From Lachnospiraceae bacterium (lineage in GTDB: Bacteria; Bacillota; Clostridia; Lachnospirales; Lachnospiraceae), in NCBI GenBank assembly GCA_015056925.1, contig SVFJ01000003.1, forward strand, positions 1 to 64,000: a DNA stretch of 64,000 bases, read 5' to 3'. This document shows positions 53,418 to 62,925 of the stretch, piece after piece. Position 1 is the first letter of the stretch. Each line of letters opens with the position of its first letter. The notes under the pieces were generated by a model. That model was given only the letters and a program-made list of their open reading frames with translations, was not told the DNA's origin and ran no database searches. The position numbers and the translations under genes were made by a program.

Positions 53418-55484
53418 ATGATTAAGAAGGTAAAAGCAGCCATTCAGGATAAGATATATCAGAATTGTATCAATGAGTATCAGAGTGCTTTGCAGTGCCA
53501 GTCAGATGCATATTTAGCATGGGTACGTGAAACAGAGTTGATATCTGACAAAGAGGGGGCAGAGGAGTCTTACCCCTCTCTTTCTGTTGTGTATATGGAA
53601 CAGTGCACAGAGAACTTCAGACTTGCTGATGTGGGAAAAGAAATCGTAGTATTTGTATCGAGAGAGGGTAAGATTTCTGTACGTGCCTTTAAAGAGATTG
53701 TAAAATATTTTGATACACATCAGGATATTGATATTGTATATGCGGATGAAGATATCTGGATGCTTCCGGAGGGAGAGGATAAGGACCCGGATAATGAGAT
53801 TACTCATAGAATGTCGCCGTGGATGAAGCCTATGTGGTCACCGGATACCTTATTATCATTTCAGTATTTTGGTAATATCTTTGCGATACGAAAGTCGGCT
53901 TTTGTGGATTTGAAATGGTTGGCGCAGGAGGATTGGCGTCAGAATATTTATGATTTTGTATTGCAGGCTACCGGTCAGGGCAAGCGGGCAGGACATATTG
54001 AAAAAATTTTATTTCATGCATTTCGCAGAGGTATCGATAAGGAGCAGGTAGAGCAGGCGGTAATGTTGGAAAGAAATCTGTGGGGTGCAGATTCTGATTA
54101 TGACTTTATCAGAGAATTGGCATTTGACAGACGCAAGATTAAGGCAGATTTTACACGGGACGAGAAGACGGGATACTCATATCCTTTGTATCGAATAGAC
54201 GGGAAGCCTCTTGTCAGTATTATCATTCCGTCTAAGGACAATGTAGATGTGCTGAAACAGTGTATTCGTTCTATTTATGCCAAGACAGCTTATCAGAATT
54301 TTGAGATTATTGTCATTGATAACGGAAGTACGGCGCAGGCAAGAATGATGTTGGAAAGCTTTCGGGAAGAGTGTGCGTTTACTTATTTATATCAGCCGAT
54401 GGAGTTTAATTTTTCCAAGATGTGTAATATCGGATGGAAAAAGGCAAAGGGTGAATATGTACTTTTGTTAAACGATGATATGGAGGTTATTGAGGAAAGC
54501 TGGCTGACACGTATGTTAGGACAGGCAGCTCTTTCACATGTAGGTGCGGTAGGAGCAAAGCTTTTATATCCGAATACTACCTTGATTCAGCATGCCGGTA
54601 TTACCAATACCTGTGACGGACCGGGACATAAGCTTCGTAGGATGGATGATAAAGAAGTGTATTATTATGGTAGAAATAAGTTAATCTATGACATGATAGG
54701 TGCCACAGCGGCATGTCTTCTGATGAAGAAGTCTTTATTAGAGTCTTTGGGAGGCTTGTATGAGGGACTTAAGGTCGCTTATAATGATGTGGATTTATGC
54801 TTTAGAATTATCCAGAAGGGATTATATATCGTACAGAGAAATGATGTTATATTATATCATCATGAGTCCTTGAGTCGTGGAGATGACTTACAGGATAAAG
54901 CAAAGATTGCAAGACTTCTGGCAGAGAAAGATGTGCTGTATGGACGTCATCCTAAGCTCTATCGACAGGACCCTTTTGTTGGCTGGATTATGAACAGTGG
55001 AGAGCCTGAGTATGATTGCAGATGGATAGACGGCTATGAGTTGGCAGATATCATTGGTTATGAGGATAAGGTTATTCCAAGTAAGCCGTTGCCGAATATG
55101 AAGCGTATGAATCAGGCGATTATGATTACGATAGAGGAGTGTGGCAAGTCAGAGTATCAGAAGATTGGTAATAAACGTAAGGGTTACTATATGCTTAAGG
55201 GCTGGGCTTTTGTGCCGGGAGCGGATAATGCAAGATATGATATGAAGCTATTACTGCGCAATTCTAAGGGAAAAGTGTGGGAGATTCCGGTTGCTAAGCG
55301 TTACCGAAAGGATGTGGCAGCAATCATGGAGAATCAGATAAATGTAGAGATGACCGGCTTTTGCTGCTGGATTTATGAAGGCACACTTCCGGCAGATACT
55401 TATGAGATATGGATGACAGCGAAGGATGCATGTTCAAGGCAGCGTCTTTATAGGAGTGCAGAGAAGAGTCTTGTAATAGAATAG
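53418..55484 (+). CDS. Large GT2-family glycosyltransferase (rhamnosyltransferase-like)
   Basis: A 688-residue protein. The first 220 residues are GT-A-like but degenerate (VVFVSREGKISVRAFKEI, IVYADEDIWML, WSPDTLLSFQYFGN). The catalytic GT2 domain starts near residue 262: PLVSIIIPSKDNVDVLKQC, IVIDNGST, NFSKMCNIGWKKAKGEYVLL, LNDDMEVI (metal site), GATAACLLMKK and YNDVDLCFRI with HHESLSRG. The last 130 residues resemble a beta-type tail. It shares length and plan with the next gene, so the two are tandem duplicates that have diverged. In a locus with dTDP-rhamnose genes, rhamnosyl transfer is the best guess. Confidence 0.92.
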   Translation: MIKKVKAAIQDKIYQNCINEYQSALQCQSDAYLAWVRETELISDKEGAEESYPSLSVVYMEQCTENFRLADVGKEIVVFVSREGKISVRAFKEIVKYFDTHQDIDIVYADEDIWMLPEGEDKDPDNEITHRMSPWMKPMWSPDTLLSFQYFGNIFAIRKSAFVDLKWLAQEDWRQNIYDFVLQATGQGKRAGHIEKILFHAFRRGIDKEQVEQAVMLERNLWGADSDYDFIRELAFDRRKIKADFTRDEKTGYSYPLYRIDGKPLVSIIIPSKDNVDVLKQCIRSIYAKTAYQNFEIIVIDNGSTAQARMMLESFREECAFTYLYQPMEFNFSKMCNIGWKKAKGEYVLLLNDDMEVIEESWLTRMLGQAALSHVGAVGAKLLYPNTTLIQHAGITNTCDGPGHKLRRMDDKEVYYYGRNKLIYDMIGATAACLLMKKSLLESLGGLYEGLKVAYNDVDLCFRIIQKGLYIVQRNDVILYHHESLSRGDDLQDKAKIARLLAEKDVLYGRHPKLYRQDPFVGWIMNSGEPEYDCRWIDGYELADIIGYEDKVIPSKPLPNMKRMNQAIMITIEECGKSEYQKIGNKRKGYYMLKGWAFVPGADNARYDMKLLLRNSKGKVWEIPVAKRYRKDVAAIMENQINVEMTGFCCWIYEGTLPADTYEIWMTAKDACSRQRLYRSAEKSLVIE

Positions 55485-55490
55485 AAGGGT

Positions 55491-57536
55491 ATGGATATCG
55501 GTATGAATCAGAAGGCTTATCAGCAGATTCTTTTTGAACAGCAAACACCGTATTTGCAATTGCTTAAGGAATATAAAAGTGAATATGATTATGAGTCATT
55601 ATTTGGTCATGGAGAGGGAAGTGTATTATGGCTTCCCTTCTTTGCTTGCGTGGAGGACTTTAAAGAGCGATATGCGTTGGAGCTGGCAGAGAGTTCGGTG
55701 GTTTTATTGACTTCGGATTCAGGATATGTACATGAGAATATCAAACGTATTGTGACAAACTATTTTGAAAGCAATCAAGAGTTGGATATGATGTATGCAG
55801 ATGAGGATTACCTGGGCAGTCTTTGGGAGCTCTATGGAGTAGAGGAAACGGCGGAAGCGAAGGCATATTCTTTTCGTGACACCGGTTTATATCGGGGAAA
55901 TCCTTGGTTTAAGCCGGAGTATTCGCCGGATACATTGTTGTCCTTCTTTTATTTTGGCAATGTCATTGCTTTTAGAACGAAGCTTTTAGCAGAGGTAGAA
56001 TGGCTTGGAAGCATAAATACCTTTCATAATATATATGATGCTGTGTTGCAGATGACAGAGAAGACAGATGGGGTAGGACATCTGGCAGAGGTGTTGTTTT
56101 CTAACAAGAGCCTCGCAAGAGAAAAAGAGTTGCAAGGAGTGCAAGAAGAACTTGCAAAAATAAAGATAAATGCTCTTAGAAGACGAGGTTTAGAAGCGAA
56201 AAATTCAAAAGACAAAAAAGAACACGAAATATATCAAATTTCATACACAATTCCGAGCGTGTCAAAAGTGTCTGTTATTATTCCCAGCAAGGATAATAGC
56301 GATGTGTTGGAACGATGTTTGGAAACGCTCACCGCTAAGACACAGAGAGTAGAATATGAGTTGCTTGTGGTAGATAACGGAAGTAGTGACGAGCAGTGTG
56401 GTAAGCTACGCAGATTACGGGAGAGATATGGCTTTCAATATCTTTATGAGAGAGAGAATTTTAACTTTTCAAAAATGTGTAATCAAGGTGCAGCGGCAGC
56501 AACCGGTGATTATTTACTCTTTTTAAATGATGATGTAGAGATTATGGAAGACAGCTGGCTTGAAAGAATGCTTGGTCAGGCAGCATTGCCATGGGCAGGA
56601 GCTGTAGGAGCTAAGCTTTTATATCCGCAGGCGGAGTCAGGAACATATCTGATTCAGCATGTGGGAATCACCAATATGGGAATCGGACCTGCGCATAAGC
56701 TTGGAGGTATGAAGGATGAAGGAATTCTTTATCATGGACATAATTGTGTAAGCTACAATATGCTTGCTGTGACAGCGGCATGTCTTTTGGTGAAACGGGA
56801 GCGGTTCGAACAGGTTGGCGGCTTTGATGAGAGCCTGGCTGTTGCTTATAATGATGTAGATTTGTGTATGAAGCTTTATGAAGCAGGATACTATAACGTG
56901 ATTCGTAATGACGCAGTACTGGTTCATCATGAGTCGTTGAGCCGAGGACAGGATGATACACCAAAGAAGAAGGCACGTCTTGCCGGGGAGAAAGCAAAGC
57001 TGTATGAGAAACATGAAGTATTTCGAGGGTATGACCCGTTTTACAGCAGACATTTGGTTCAATATAAAAAGGATACAGATTATCACTGTCATTATTTGTA
57101 TCCATATGATATGATGGGAGAAATCGAAGAGGTAAAGACTCTGCCAAGAGTATTCAATAATAAGCTGATGAAAAAGCTAAGCGGTCAGTCACTTTCTATG
57201 GTCAGTATTGATGCAGTGGAAGAAGAGGAAGGTATAATTACTGTCAGAGGTTGGTATGTGCTACGCAAATATGATAATGCATTGCTTGACAGATACATCA
57301 TATTGCAGAGACAGAATGATGGTATGACGTTAAGAATACATGCAAAGCCTTGGCTGAGAGAAGATGTGGAAGTTATTTTTGCTGAGGATGAAGAAACGTG
57401 TCATACGAAGCTTTCAGGTATACAGGTTCACTTGGATAAGAAGCAATTACCGGAAGGAGAATACCGTATCGGTGTACTGGCAACGGGAGAGAAAAAGCAG
57501 ATGCTTTGTTGGACGCAGGAGCTGATAAAGCGATAG
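55491..57536 (+). CDS. Large GT2-family glycosyltransferase (rhamnosyltransferase-like)
   Basis: A 681-residue paralogue of the preceding protein: degenerate N-terminal half (MMYADEDYLGS, YSPDTLLSFFYFGN), then an active-looking GT2 domain with KVSVIIPSKDNSDVLERC, LVVDNGSSD, NFNFSKMCNQGAAAATGDY, LFLNDDVEIM, VTAACLLVKRERF and YNDVDLCMKL plus HHESLSRG. A basic, coiled stretch (about residues 205-250: KSLAREKELQGVQEELAK) links the halves. ATG 55491 has AGAAGGG directly upstream; ATG 55503 is an alternative. The C-terminal 110 residues form a beta-rich tail like that of its neighbour. Confidence 0.92.
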   Translation: MDIGMNQKAYQQILFEQQTPYLQLLKEYKSEYDYESLFGHGEGSVLWLPFFACVEDFKERYALELAESSVVLLTSDSGYVHENIKRIVTNYFESNQELDMMYADEDYLGSLWELYGVEETAEAKAYSFRDTGLYRGNPWFKPEYSPDTLLSFFYFGNVIAFRTKLLAEVEWLGSINTFHNIYDAVLQMTEKTDGVGHLAEVLFSNKSLAREKELQGVQEELAKIKINALRRRGLEAKNSKDKKEHEIYQISYTIPSVSKVSVIIPSKDNSDVLERCLETLTAKTQRVEYELLVVDNGSSDEQCGKLRRLRERYGFQYLYERENFNFSKMCNQGAAAATGDYLLFLNDDVEIMEDSWLERMLGQAALPWAGAVGAKLLYPQAESGTYLIQHVGITNMGIGPAHKLGGMKDEGILYHGHNCVSYNMLAVTAACLLVKRERFEQVGGFDESLAVAYNDVDLCMKLYEAGYYNVIRNDAVLVHHESLSRGQDDTPKKKARLAGEKAKLYEKHEVFRGYDPFYSRHLVQYKKDTDYHCHYLYPYDMMGEIEEVKTLPRVFNNKLMKKLSGQSLSMVSIDAVEEEEGIITVRGWYVLRKYDNALLDRYIILQRQNDGMTLRIHAKPWLREDVEVIFAEDEETCHTKLSGIQVHLDKKQLPEGEYRIGVLATGEKKQMLCWTQELIKR

Positions 57537-57564
57537 TAAGTAAAATAGAAAACGGAGGTCCGGC

Positions 57565-59556
57565 ATGGAGAAGGAATGGAATACACCGGAGGAAGAGCTT
57601 TCCTTTTATAAGGAGGCATATCAGCAGGAGAAGGTAAGGAGTGCGTCTCTTGCAGGGAGGCTGGCGGATGCAAAGAATGAAGCGGACAGCCTTCAGTTTC
57701 AATTAGACAGAATTAAGAATAATCCTATGTGGAAGGCATCGGCACCGCTAAGAATGGGCATGCACAGAGGAATTAATCTGTACCGCAGGGTAAGGAATGT
57801 GGGAGGACCACGTAATATCGTAAGAAAGCTGAAGCAGAAGCAGAGGGATAAAGGAATCAGATTACAGCATGGAACAGCAAGCTTTCCAACGCCTGAAGAA
57901 GCTGCGATACAGCGCAAAACAAGATTTGAGAATCCTGTAAAGATTAGTATTCTTGTACCTTTATGGAATAATAAGCGGGAATTTCAGATTGAGATGCTGG
58001 ATTCAGTGATGAATCAGACTTATGAGAACTGGGAGCTTTGTCTGGCGGATGGTTCTGATTCCGAACACAATTATATTGAGGAAATCTGCAAAGAATATGC
58101 AGCAAAGGCAAACGGACGAATTGTTTATAAGCGTTTGGAGAAGAATGGCGGTATTGCCGGTAATACCAATGAATGCTTAAAGCTCGCAACGGGAGAATAT
58201 ATCGGCTTGTTTGACCAAGACGATATCTTACATCCGTCTGTATTATACGAGTATGTAAAGGTAATCAATGAACAGAATGCAGATTATATTTATTGTGATG
58301 AGACTACCTTTAAGGGAGACAGCATTAATCATATGCTGACCTTGCATTTTAAACCGGATTTTTCTATTGATAATCTGAGAGCGAATAATTATATTTGTCA
58401 TTTTAGTGTGTTCTCAAGAGAATTATTAGATGGAACAGAGCTTTTTAGAAGCGGCTTTGACGGCAGTCAGGACCATGATATGATACTGCGCCTTACAGCG
58501 AATGCCAAGCATATTGTACATGTTCCAAGAATTATGTACTATTGGAGAAGTCATGCAGGTAGTGTGGCAAGCGGTATTGATGCAAAGCCATATGCAGTTC
58601 CGGCGGCGAAGGGGGCAGTGGCAGAACATCTTCATAAATGCGGGTTTGCGAATTTTGAGATTAAGAGTACACGTGCGTTTGATACTATCTTTGAGATAAA
58701 GTATGAGATTAAGAGTGAGGATAAGATATCCATTCTGATTCCGAATAAGGACCATGTAGAGGATTTGAAGCGTTGTATTTCTTCGATTATGGAGCGTTCT
58801 ACCTATGAGAATTATGAGGTTATTATTATCGAGAATAATAGTACAGAGAAGGCAACCTTTGATTATTATAAAACGCTTGAGGGTAACTCAAAGATTCGTG
58901 TGGTTACGTATGAGGGTGAGTTTAATTACTCTAAGATTAATAATTTTGGTGCCGGATATGCAGAAGGTAAGTATTTGCTGCTGTTGAATAATGATACACA
59001 GGTTATTACGATGAATTGGCTTGAGGCTATGCTGATGTATGCACAACGTGAGGATGTTGCTGCGGTGGGAGCGAAGCTCTACTATGAGGATAAGTCTATT
59101 CAGCATGCAGGAATTGTACTTGGCCTTGGTGCGCACAGAACAGCCGGTCATACTCATTATAAGATGGGAAAGGATAACCTCGGATATATGGGAAGACTTT
59201 GCTATGCACAGAATGTTACGGCAGTGACAGGAGCCTGTCTGATGGTGAAGAAAGCATTGTACGACGCAGTAGGCGGATTGGACGAAGGCTTTAAGGTAGC
59301 ATTGAATGACGTAGACCTTTGTCTGAAGTTTAGAGAGCAGGGATACTTAAATGTATTTACACCGTTTGCGGAACTGTATCATTTCGAATCAGCATCGAGA
59401 GGCAGTGATGTACAGGATGCAGCAAAGGCAGAACGCTATAATGAAGAGTGTGCAGTGTTTAAGGAGAAATGGGCAAAGGTGCTTGAACAGGGCGACCCAT
59501 ATTATAATCCGAATTTTTCTCTGGACCATAGCGATTATTCATTAAGAGCGTTTTAA
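57565..59556 (+). CDS. Bifunctional GT2-GT2 glycosyltransferase with N-terminal coiled coil
   Basis: A 663-residue protein with a short N-terminal coiled coil (about residues 5-50), a basic linker and two complete GT2 domains. Domain 1 (about 128-360): KISILVPLWNNKREFQ, LADGSDSEH, GGIAGNTNECLKLATGEY, LFDQDDILHPS. Domain 2 (about 388-640): KISILIPNKDHVEDLKRC, IIIENNSTEKAT, NYSKINNFGAGYAEGKY, LLNNDTQVI, VTGACLMVKKALY and LNDVDLCLKF. Both metal-binding acidic motifs are intact, so it may add two sugars or make alternating linkages. GGAGG lies 7 bases before the ATG. It ends the rfbB-led gene run before a promoter-containing gap. Confidence 0.94.
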   Translation: MEKEWNTPEEELSFYKEAYQQEKVRSASLAGRLADAKNEADSLQFQLDRIKNNPMWKASAPLRMGMHRGINLYRRVRNVGGPRNIVRKLKQKQRDKGIRLQHGTASFPTPEEAAIQRKTRFENPVKISILVPLWNNKREFQIEMLDSVMNQTYENWELCLADGSDSEHNYIEEICKEYAAKANGRIVYKRLEKNGGIAGNTNECLKLATGEYIGLFDQDDILHPSVLYEYVKVINEQNADYIYCDETTFKGDSINHMLTLHFKPDFSIDNLRANNYICHFSVFSRELLDGTELFRSGFDGSQDHDMILRLTANAKHIVHVPRIMYYWRSHAGSVASGIDAKPYAVPAAKGAVAEHLHKCGFANFEIKSTRAFDTIFEIKYEIKSEDKISILIPNKDHVEDLKRCISSIMERSTYENYEVIIIENNSTEKATFDYYKTLEGNSKIRVVTYEGEFNYSKINNFGAGYAEGKYLLLLNNDTQVITMNWLEAMLMYAQREDVAAVGAKLYYEDKSIQHAGIVLGLGAHRTAGHTHYKMGKDNLGYMGRLCYAQNVTAVTGACLMVKKALYDAVGGLDEGFKVALNDVDLCLKFREQGYLNVFTPFAELYHFESASRGSDVQDAAKAERYNEECAVFKEKWAKVLEQGDPYYNPNFSLDHSDYSLRAF

Positions 59557-59639
59557 GTTTAATTATTGTACAAAATGGGTAAAGAAGTTGACATAATGAG
59601 CTTAAAAACTGTCGAAATAGTCTTTTTATAGATATTTTA

Positions 59640-59668
59640 TTGAAAAAGTGGAAATTTTTTGGTTTAAT
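59640..59668 (+). promoter_or_regulatory. Sigma-A-type promoter before the phosphoglucomutase gene
   Basis: TTGAAA (59640-59645), 17-base spacer, TTTAAT (59663-59668) in the AT-rich 180-base gap between 59556 and 59737. A transcript would start near 59675. No hairpin terminator was seen for the upstream genes, so read-through is also possible. Confidence 0.55.
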
Positions 59669-59736
59669 GAATTATGAAATAAAAAGAGGGAATTTAATAG
59701 TCTATGTGAAAACATAATAAAAATGGAGGGCGTAAT

Positions 59737-61461
59737 ATGAGCTATATGGATGAATTTAAATTTTGGTTGGAAGATGATTATTTTGACCAGGATACTAAGA
59801 ATGAATTGTTAGCGATTAAGGATAATGAGGCAGAGATAGAGGACCGCTTCTATAAGGAGCTCGAGTTTGGTACAGGTGGACTTCGTGGTGTTATCGGAGC
59901 AGGTACAAACCGTATGAACCTTTATACAGTTAGAAAGGCTTCACAGGGACTTGCTAATTATATTATTAAGGCAAACGGACAGAAGAAGGGCATTGCAATT
60001 GCATACGATTCACGTTTCATGTCTCCTGAGTTTGCAGATGAGGCGGCTCTTTGTATGGCAGCTAACGGAATCAAGGCATATGTGTTTGAGTCATTGAGAC
60101 CAACGCCTGAGCTTTCCTTTGCTCTTAGAAAGCTTGGCTGTATTTCAGGTATCGTAATTACAGCAAGCCACAACCCGCCAGAGTATAACGGTTATAAGGT
60201 TTACTGGGAGGATGGCGCACAGATTACAGCACCTAAGGATAAGGAGATTATCGCAGAGGTTCAGGCAGTAACAGATTACCATACAGTAAAGACTATGGAT
60301 AAGCAGGAAGCGATTGCAGCAGGCTTATACGAAGTAATCGGTAAGGAAATCGATGATGCTTACATGGTAGAGCTTAAGAAGCAGATTATTCATCCGGAGG
60401 TTATTAAGGAAGTTGCGGATGATATTAAGATTGTATATACACCACTTTGCGGTACAGGTAACAAGCCTGTCAGAAGAATCTTAGAGGAGTTAGGTTTTAA
60501 GAATGTATATGTAGTACCTGAGCAGGAGAATCCTGACCCTAAGTTTACTACACTGGATTATCCAAATCCTGAGGACCCTAAGGCATTTACTTATGCGTTA
60601 AGACTTGCTAAGGAGAAGAATGCGGATATCGTTCTTGCAACTGACCCTGATGCAGACAGACTCGGAATCTATGCTTATGACACAGCAAGCGGTGAATACA
60701 AGGCATTTACAGGTAATATGTCAGGTATGCTGATTGCAGAGTACATCTTGAGAGAGAGAACTGCAACAGGAACAATGCCGGCGAATCCTGCACTTGTTAC
60801 AACGATTGTAACAACTAATATGACAGCACCGATTACGAATGCTTATGGCGTGAAGTTAATCGAGGTATTAACAGGCTTTAAGTTCATTGGTGAGCAGATT
60901 AAGTGGTTTGAAGAGACAGGTTCTAATAATTATGTATTTGGCCTTGAAGAAAGCTATGGATGTCTTGCAGGTACTCATGCAAGAGATAAGGACGCTGTTG
61001 TTGCAGTTATGTGTCTGTGTGAGGTTGCAGCATATTGTAAGAAGCAGGGTAAGACCTTATATGATATGATGCTTGAGATTTATGAGAAGTATGGCTACTA
61101 TAAGGAGACACAGTATGCAATTACCTTAAAGGGAATTGATGGTTCAAAACAGATTGCAGAGATGATGGATAAGTTAAGAAGTAATCCTCCAAAGCAGTTT
61201 GGTGAATTAGAGGTAGTAAGAGTACGTGATTATGAGAATGATAAGATTGTAGAGCTTGCTTCAGGTAAGGAATACACTACAGGACTTCCAAAGTCTAATG
61301 TACTTTACTTTGACTTAACAAATGATTCATGGTGTTGTGCAAGACCTTCAGGTACAGAGCCAAAGATTAAGTTCTATATGGGTGTTAAGGGAACAAATCT
61401 TGAGGATGCAGAAGCTAAGGTAGCAGCACTTACAGATGCTGTAAAGGCAGTAATCGAATAA
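59737..61461 (+). CDS. Alpha-phosphoglucomutase/phosphomannomutase
   Basis: A 574-residue cytoplasmic phosphohexomutase interconverting glucose-6-phosphate and glucose-1-phosphate (possibly mannose phosphates too). ELEFGTGGLRGVIGAGTNRM opens domain 1; the phosphoserine loop is TASHNPPEYNG (Ser144); the metal-binding loop is DPDADRLG; the sugar loop is GLEESYGCLAG; and the phosphate-binding loop is RPSGTEPKIKFY. Length fits the PgcA/PgmB type of Firmicutes. AT-rich promoter and GGAGGG ribosome site suggest strong expression. It supplies glucose-1-phosphate for RfbA, and its codon usage is more optimised than that of the GT genes around it. Confidence 0.97.
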   Translation: MSYMDEFKFWLEDDYFDQDTKNELLAIKDNEAEIEDRFYKELEFGTGGLRGVIGAGTNRMNLYTVRKASQGLANYIIKANGQKKGIAIAYDSRFMSPEFADEAALCMAANGIKAYVFESLRPTPELSFALRKLGCISGIVITASHNPPEYNGYKVYWEDGAQITAPKDKEIIAEVQAVTDYHTVKTMDKQEAIAAGLYEVIGKEIDDAYMVELKKQIIHPEVIKEVADDIKIVYTPLCGTGNKPVRRILEELGFKNVYVVPEQENPDPKFTTLDYPNPEDPKAFTYALRLAKEKNADIVLATDPDADRLGIYAYDTASGEYKAFTGNMSGMLIAEYILRERTATGTMPANPALVTTIVTTNMTAPITNAYGVKLIEVLTGFKFIGEQIKWFEETGSNNYVFGLEESYGCLAGTHARDKDAVVAVMCLCEVAAYCKKQGKTLYDMMLEIYEKYGYYKETQYAITLKGIDGSKQIAEMMDKLRSNPPKQFGELEVVRVRDYENDKIVELASGKEYTTGLPKSNVLYFDLTNDSWCCARPSGTEPKIKFYMGVKGTNLEDAEAKVAALTDAVKAVIE

Positions 61462-61479
61462 CGTAATATAACAATATAG

Positions 61480-61530
61480 CTTATGGGACGGCGGCATATC
61501 GCGGTCCCATAAGGTGCGTATATGGGAAGG
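61480..61530 (+). promoter_or_regulatory. Alternative hairpins that could mask the ribosome site of the next GT2 gene
   Basis: A perfect 10-bp stem, CTTATGGGAC (61480-61489) with GTCCCATAAG (61504-61513), has a 3-bp inner GCG/CGC stem. A second perfect stem, TCCCATA (61505-61511) with TATGGGA (61521-61527), uses the same bases and takes in GGGA of the GGGAAGG ribosome site (61524-61530). The two stems exclude each other. No T run follows. Confidence 0.55.
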
Positions 61531-61537
61531 TAAAAAA

Positions 61538-62893
61538 GTGTCTGTTATTCAGAATATTAAGAAAACAATTAATTACAGTAAGAAAAATGGATATAAGGAA
61601 GCTTTTTTTGCAGCATGTGAACGTGTGATTGCAAAGTATCATGCGGATTACCGTTATGAAGAGCCAACCAAAGAAAGACTTCTTTGGCAGAAGGAGGAAC
61701 AGGAAGCATTTTCGACGAAATTCTCTGTGATTGTGCCTGCTTATGAGACAAAGCATGAGTATCTGGTTGCATTGATAGAGAGCTGCCTTGGCCAAAGCTA
61801 TGAGAAGTGGGAACTGATTATAGCGGATGGAAGCGAAAGTAATGTTGTGGCGGATTGTATGGCAGGATATCAGGATGCACGTCTTCGTTATGAGCGTTTA
61901 CCTGAGAATGGTGGTATTTCAGTGAATACCAATCAGGCACTTGCTTTTGCAACGGGAGATTATTGTGGTTTATTAGACCATGATGACTTGCTGACACCGG
62001 ATGCACTGTTTGAAATGGCGAAAGCAATTCATGAAGCGAAAGCAAAGGACACGGAGCCGGTACTGCTGTATTCGGATGAGGATAAGTGTGATTTCAAGGG
62101 TGAGCATTATTTTGAACCACATTTTAAGCCTGATTTTAATCCCGATTTGATTTTGAGTAATAACTATATTTGTCATTTTTGTATGATTAAAACTGAGTTG
62201 TTGCAGAAATTGAAGATTCGCAAGGAGTATGATGGAGCGCAGGATTACGATTTGGTGCTTCGTATTGTAAGCGGTATATGGCAGCGGGAGAAGGAAGGCA
62301 GCATCAGCCGCATGGAGGATGCGATTGTGCATATTCCCCGGGTATTGTATCACTGGAGATGTCATGATGCTTCCACCGCAGTGAATCCGCAGAGTAAGAT
62401 GTATGCTTATGAGGCCGGAAGAAATGCACTGACGGATTTTGTAAAGAGAATGGGCTGGAAAGCAGATGTACGTCATGGCAAACATCTTGGATTTTACAGA
62501 ATCGCATATCGTGAAGAAATCTTTTCTCATAGAGAGGATGTGGCAGCGGTGGGCGGTTATGTTGTAAGCAAGGGAAAGGTAGCAAGCGGTATTTATAAGG
62601 GGCAGCCAATTATTTACGCGGGCTATATGAATAGAATGGATTTGTATCAGAATGTGAAATTTTTGGATATCCGCAATCTTGCAGTGAATGAAAGATATCA
62701 GCAGGTATATGAAGAAGTAACAGGACAGCCTTATGTCAGTACTTTGGACATGCCGGTAAAAGAGCAGCCACAGTGGCTACAGGATATGCCTGCCGATGAG
62801 ATAAATACTCTTAGTAAGACACTAAGTAAGCGTTTGAGAGCTGAGGGAGGCAGATTTGTGCTTGACCCTGAGGTGATAGTAAAGGTGAAATAA
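61538..62893 (+). CDS. GT2-family glycosyltransferase with an incomplete second domain
   Basis: A 451-residue protein starting at GTG 61538, 7 bases after GGGAAGG (an earlier in-frame GTG at 61514 falls inside the hairpin region). The GT2 domain has KFSVIVPAYETKHEYLV, IIADGSES, GGISVNTNQALAFATGDY, LLDHDDLLTPD and VLYHWRCHDAST, very like domain 1 of the protein at 57565. After it, SHREDVAAVGGYVVSKGKV and IIYAGYMNRMDLYQN echo the later part of a second GT2 domain, but the nucleotide-binding N-terminal half and acidic motif of that domain are missing. So only one active site is expected. Confidence 0.9.
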   Translation: MSVIQNIKKTINYSKKNGYKEAFFAACERVIAKYHADYRYEEPTKERLLWQKEEQEAFSTKFSVIVPAYETKHEYLVALIESCLGQSYEKWELIIADGSESNVVADCMAGYQDARLRYERLPENGGISVNTNQALAFATGDYCGLLDHDDLLTPDALFEMAKAIHEAKAKDTEPVLLYSDEDKCDFKGEHYFEPHFKPDFNPDLILSNNYICHFCMIKTELLQKLKIRKEYDGAQDYDLVLRIVSGIWQREKEGSISRMEDAIVHIPRVLYHWRCHDASTAVNPQSKMYAYEAGRNALTDFVKRMGWKADVRHGKHLGFYRIAYREEIFSHREDVAAVGGYVVSKGKVASGIYKGQPIIYAGYMNRMDLYQNVKFLDIRNLAVNERYQQVYEEVTGQPYVSTLDMPVKEQPQWLQDMPADEINTLSKTLSKRLRAEGGRFVLDPEVIVKVK

Positions 62894-62925
62894 GCGTTTA
62901 AAGTTACGAAAGGCGGATTGTTGAA

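Noticed and set aside
59588-59593. TTGACA as a -35 box before the phosphoglucomutase gene
   Set aside because: No acceptable -10 box lies 16-19 bases downstream; the pair at 59640/59663 is better.
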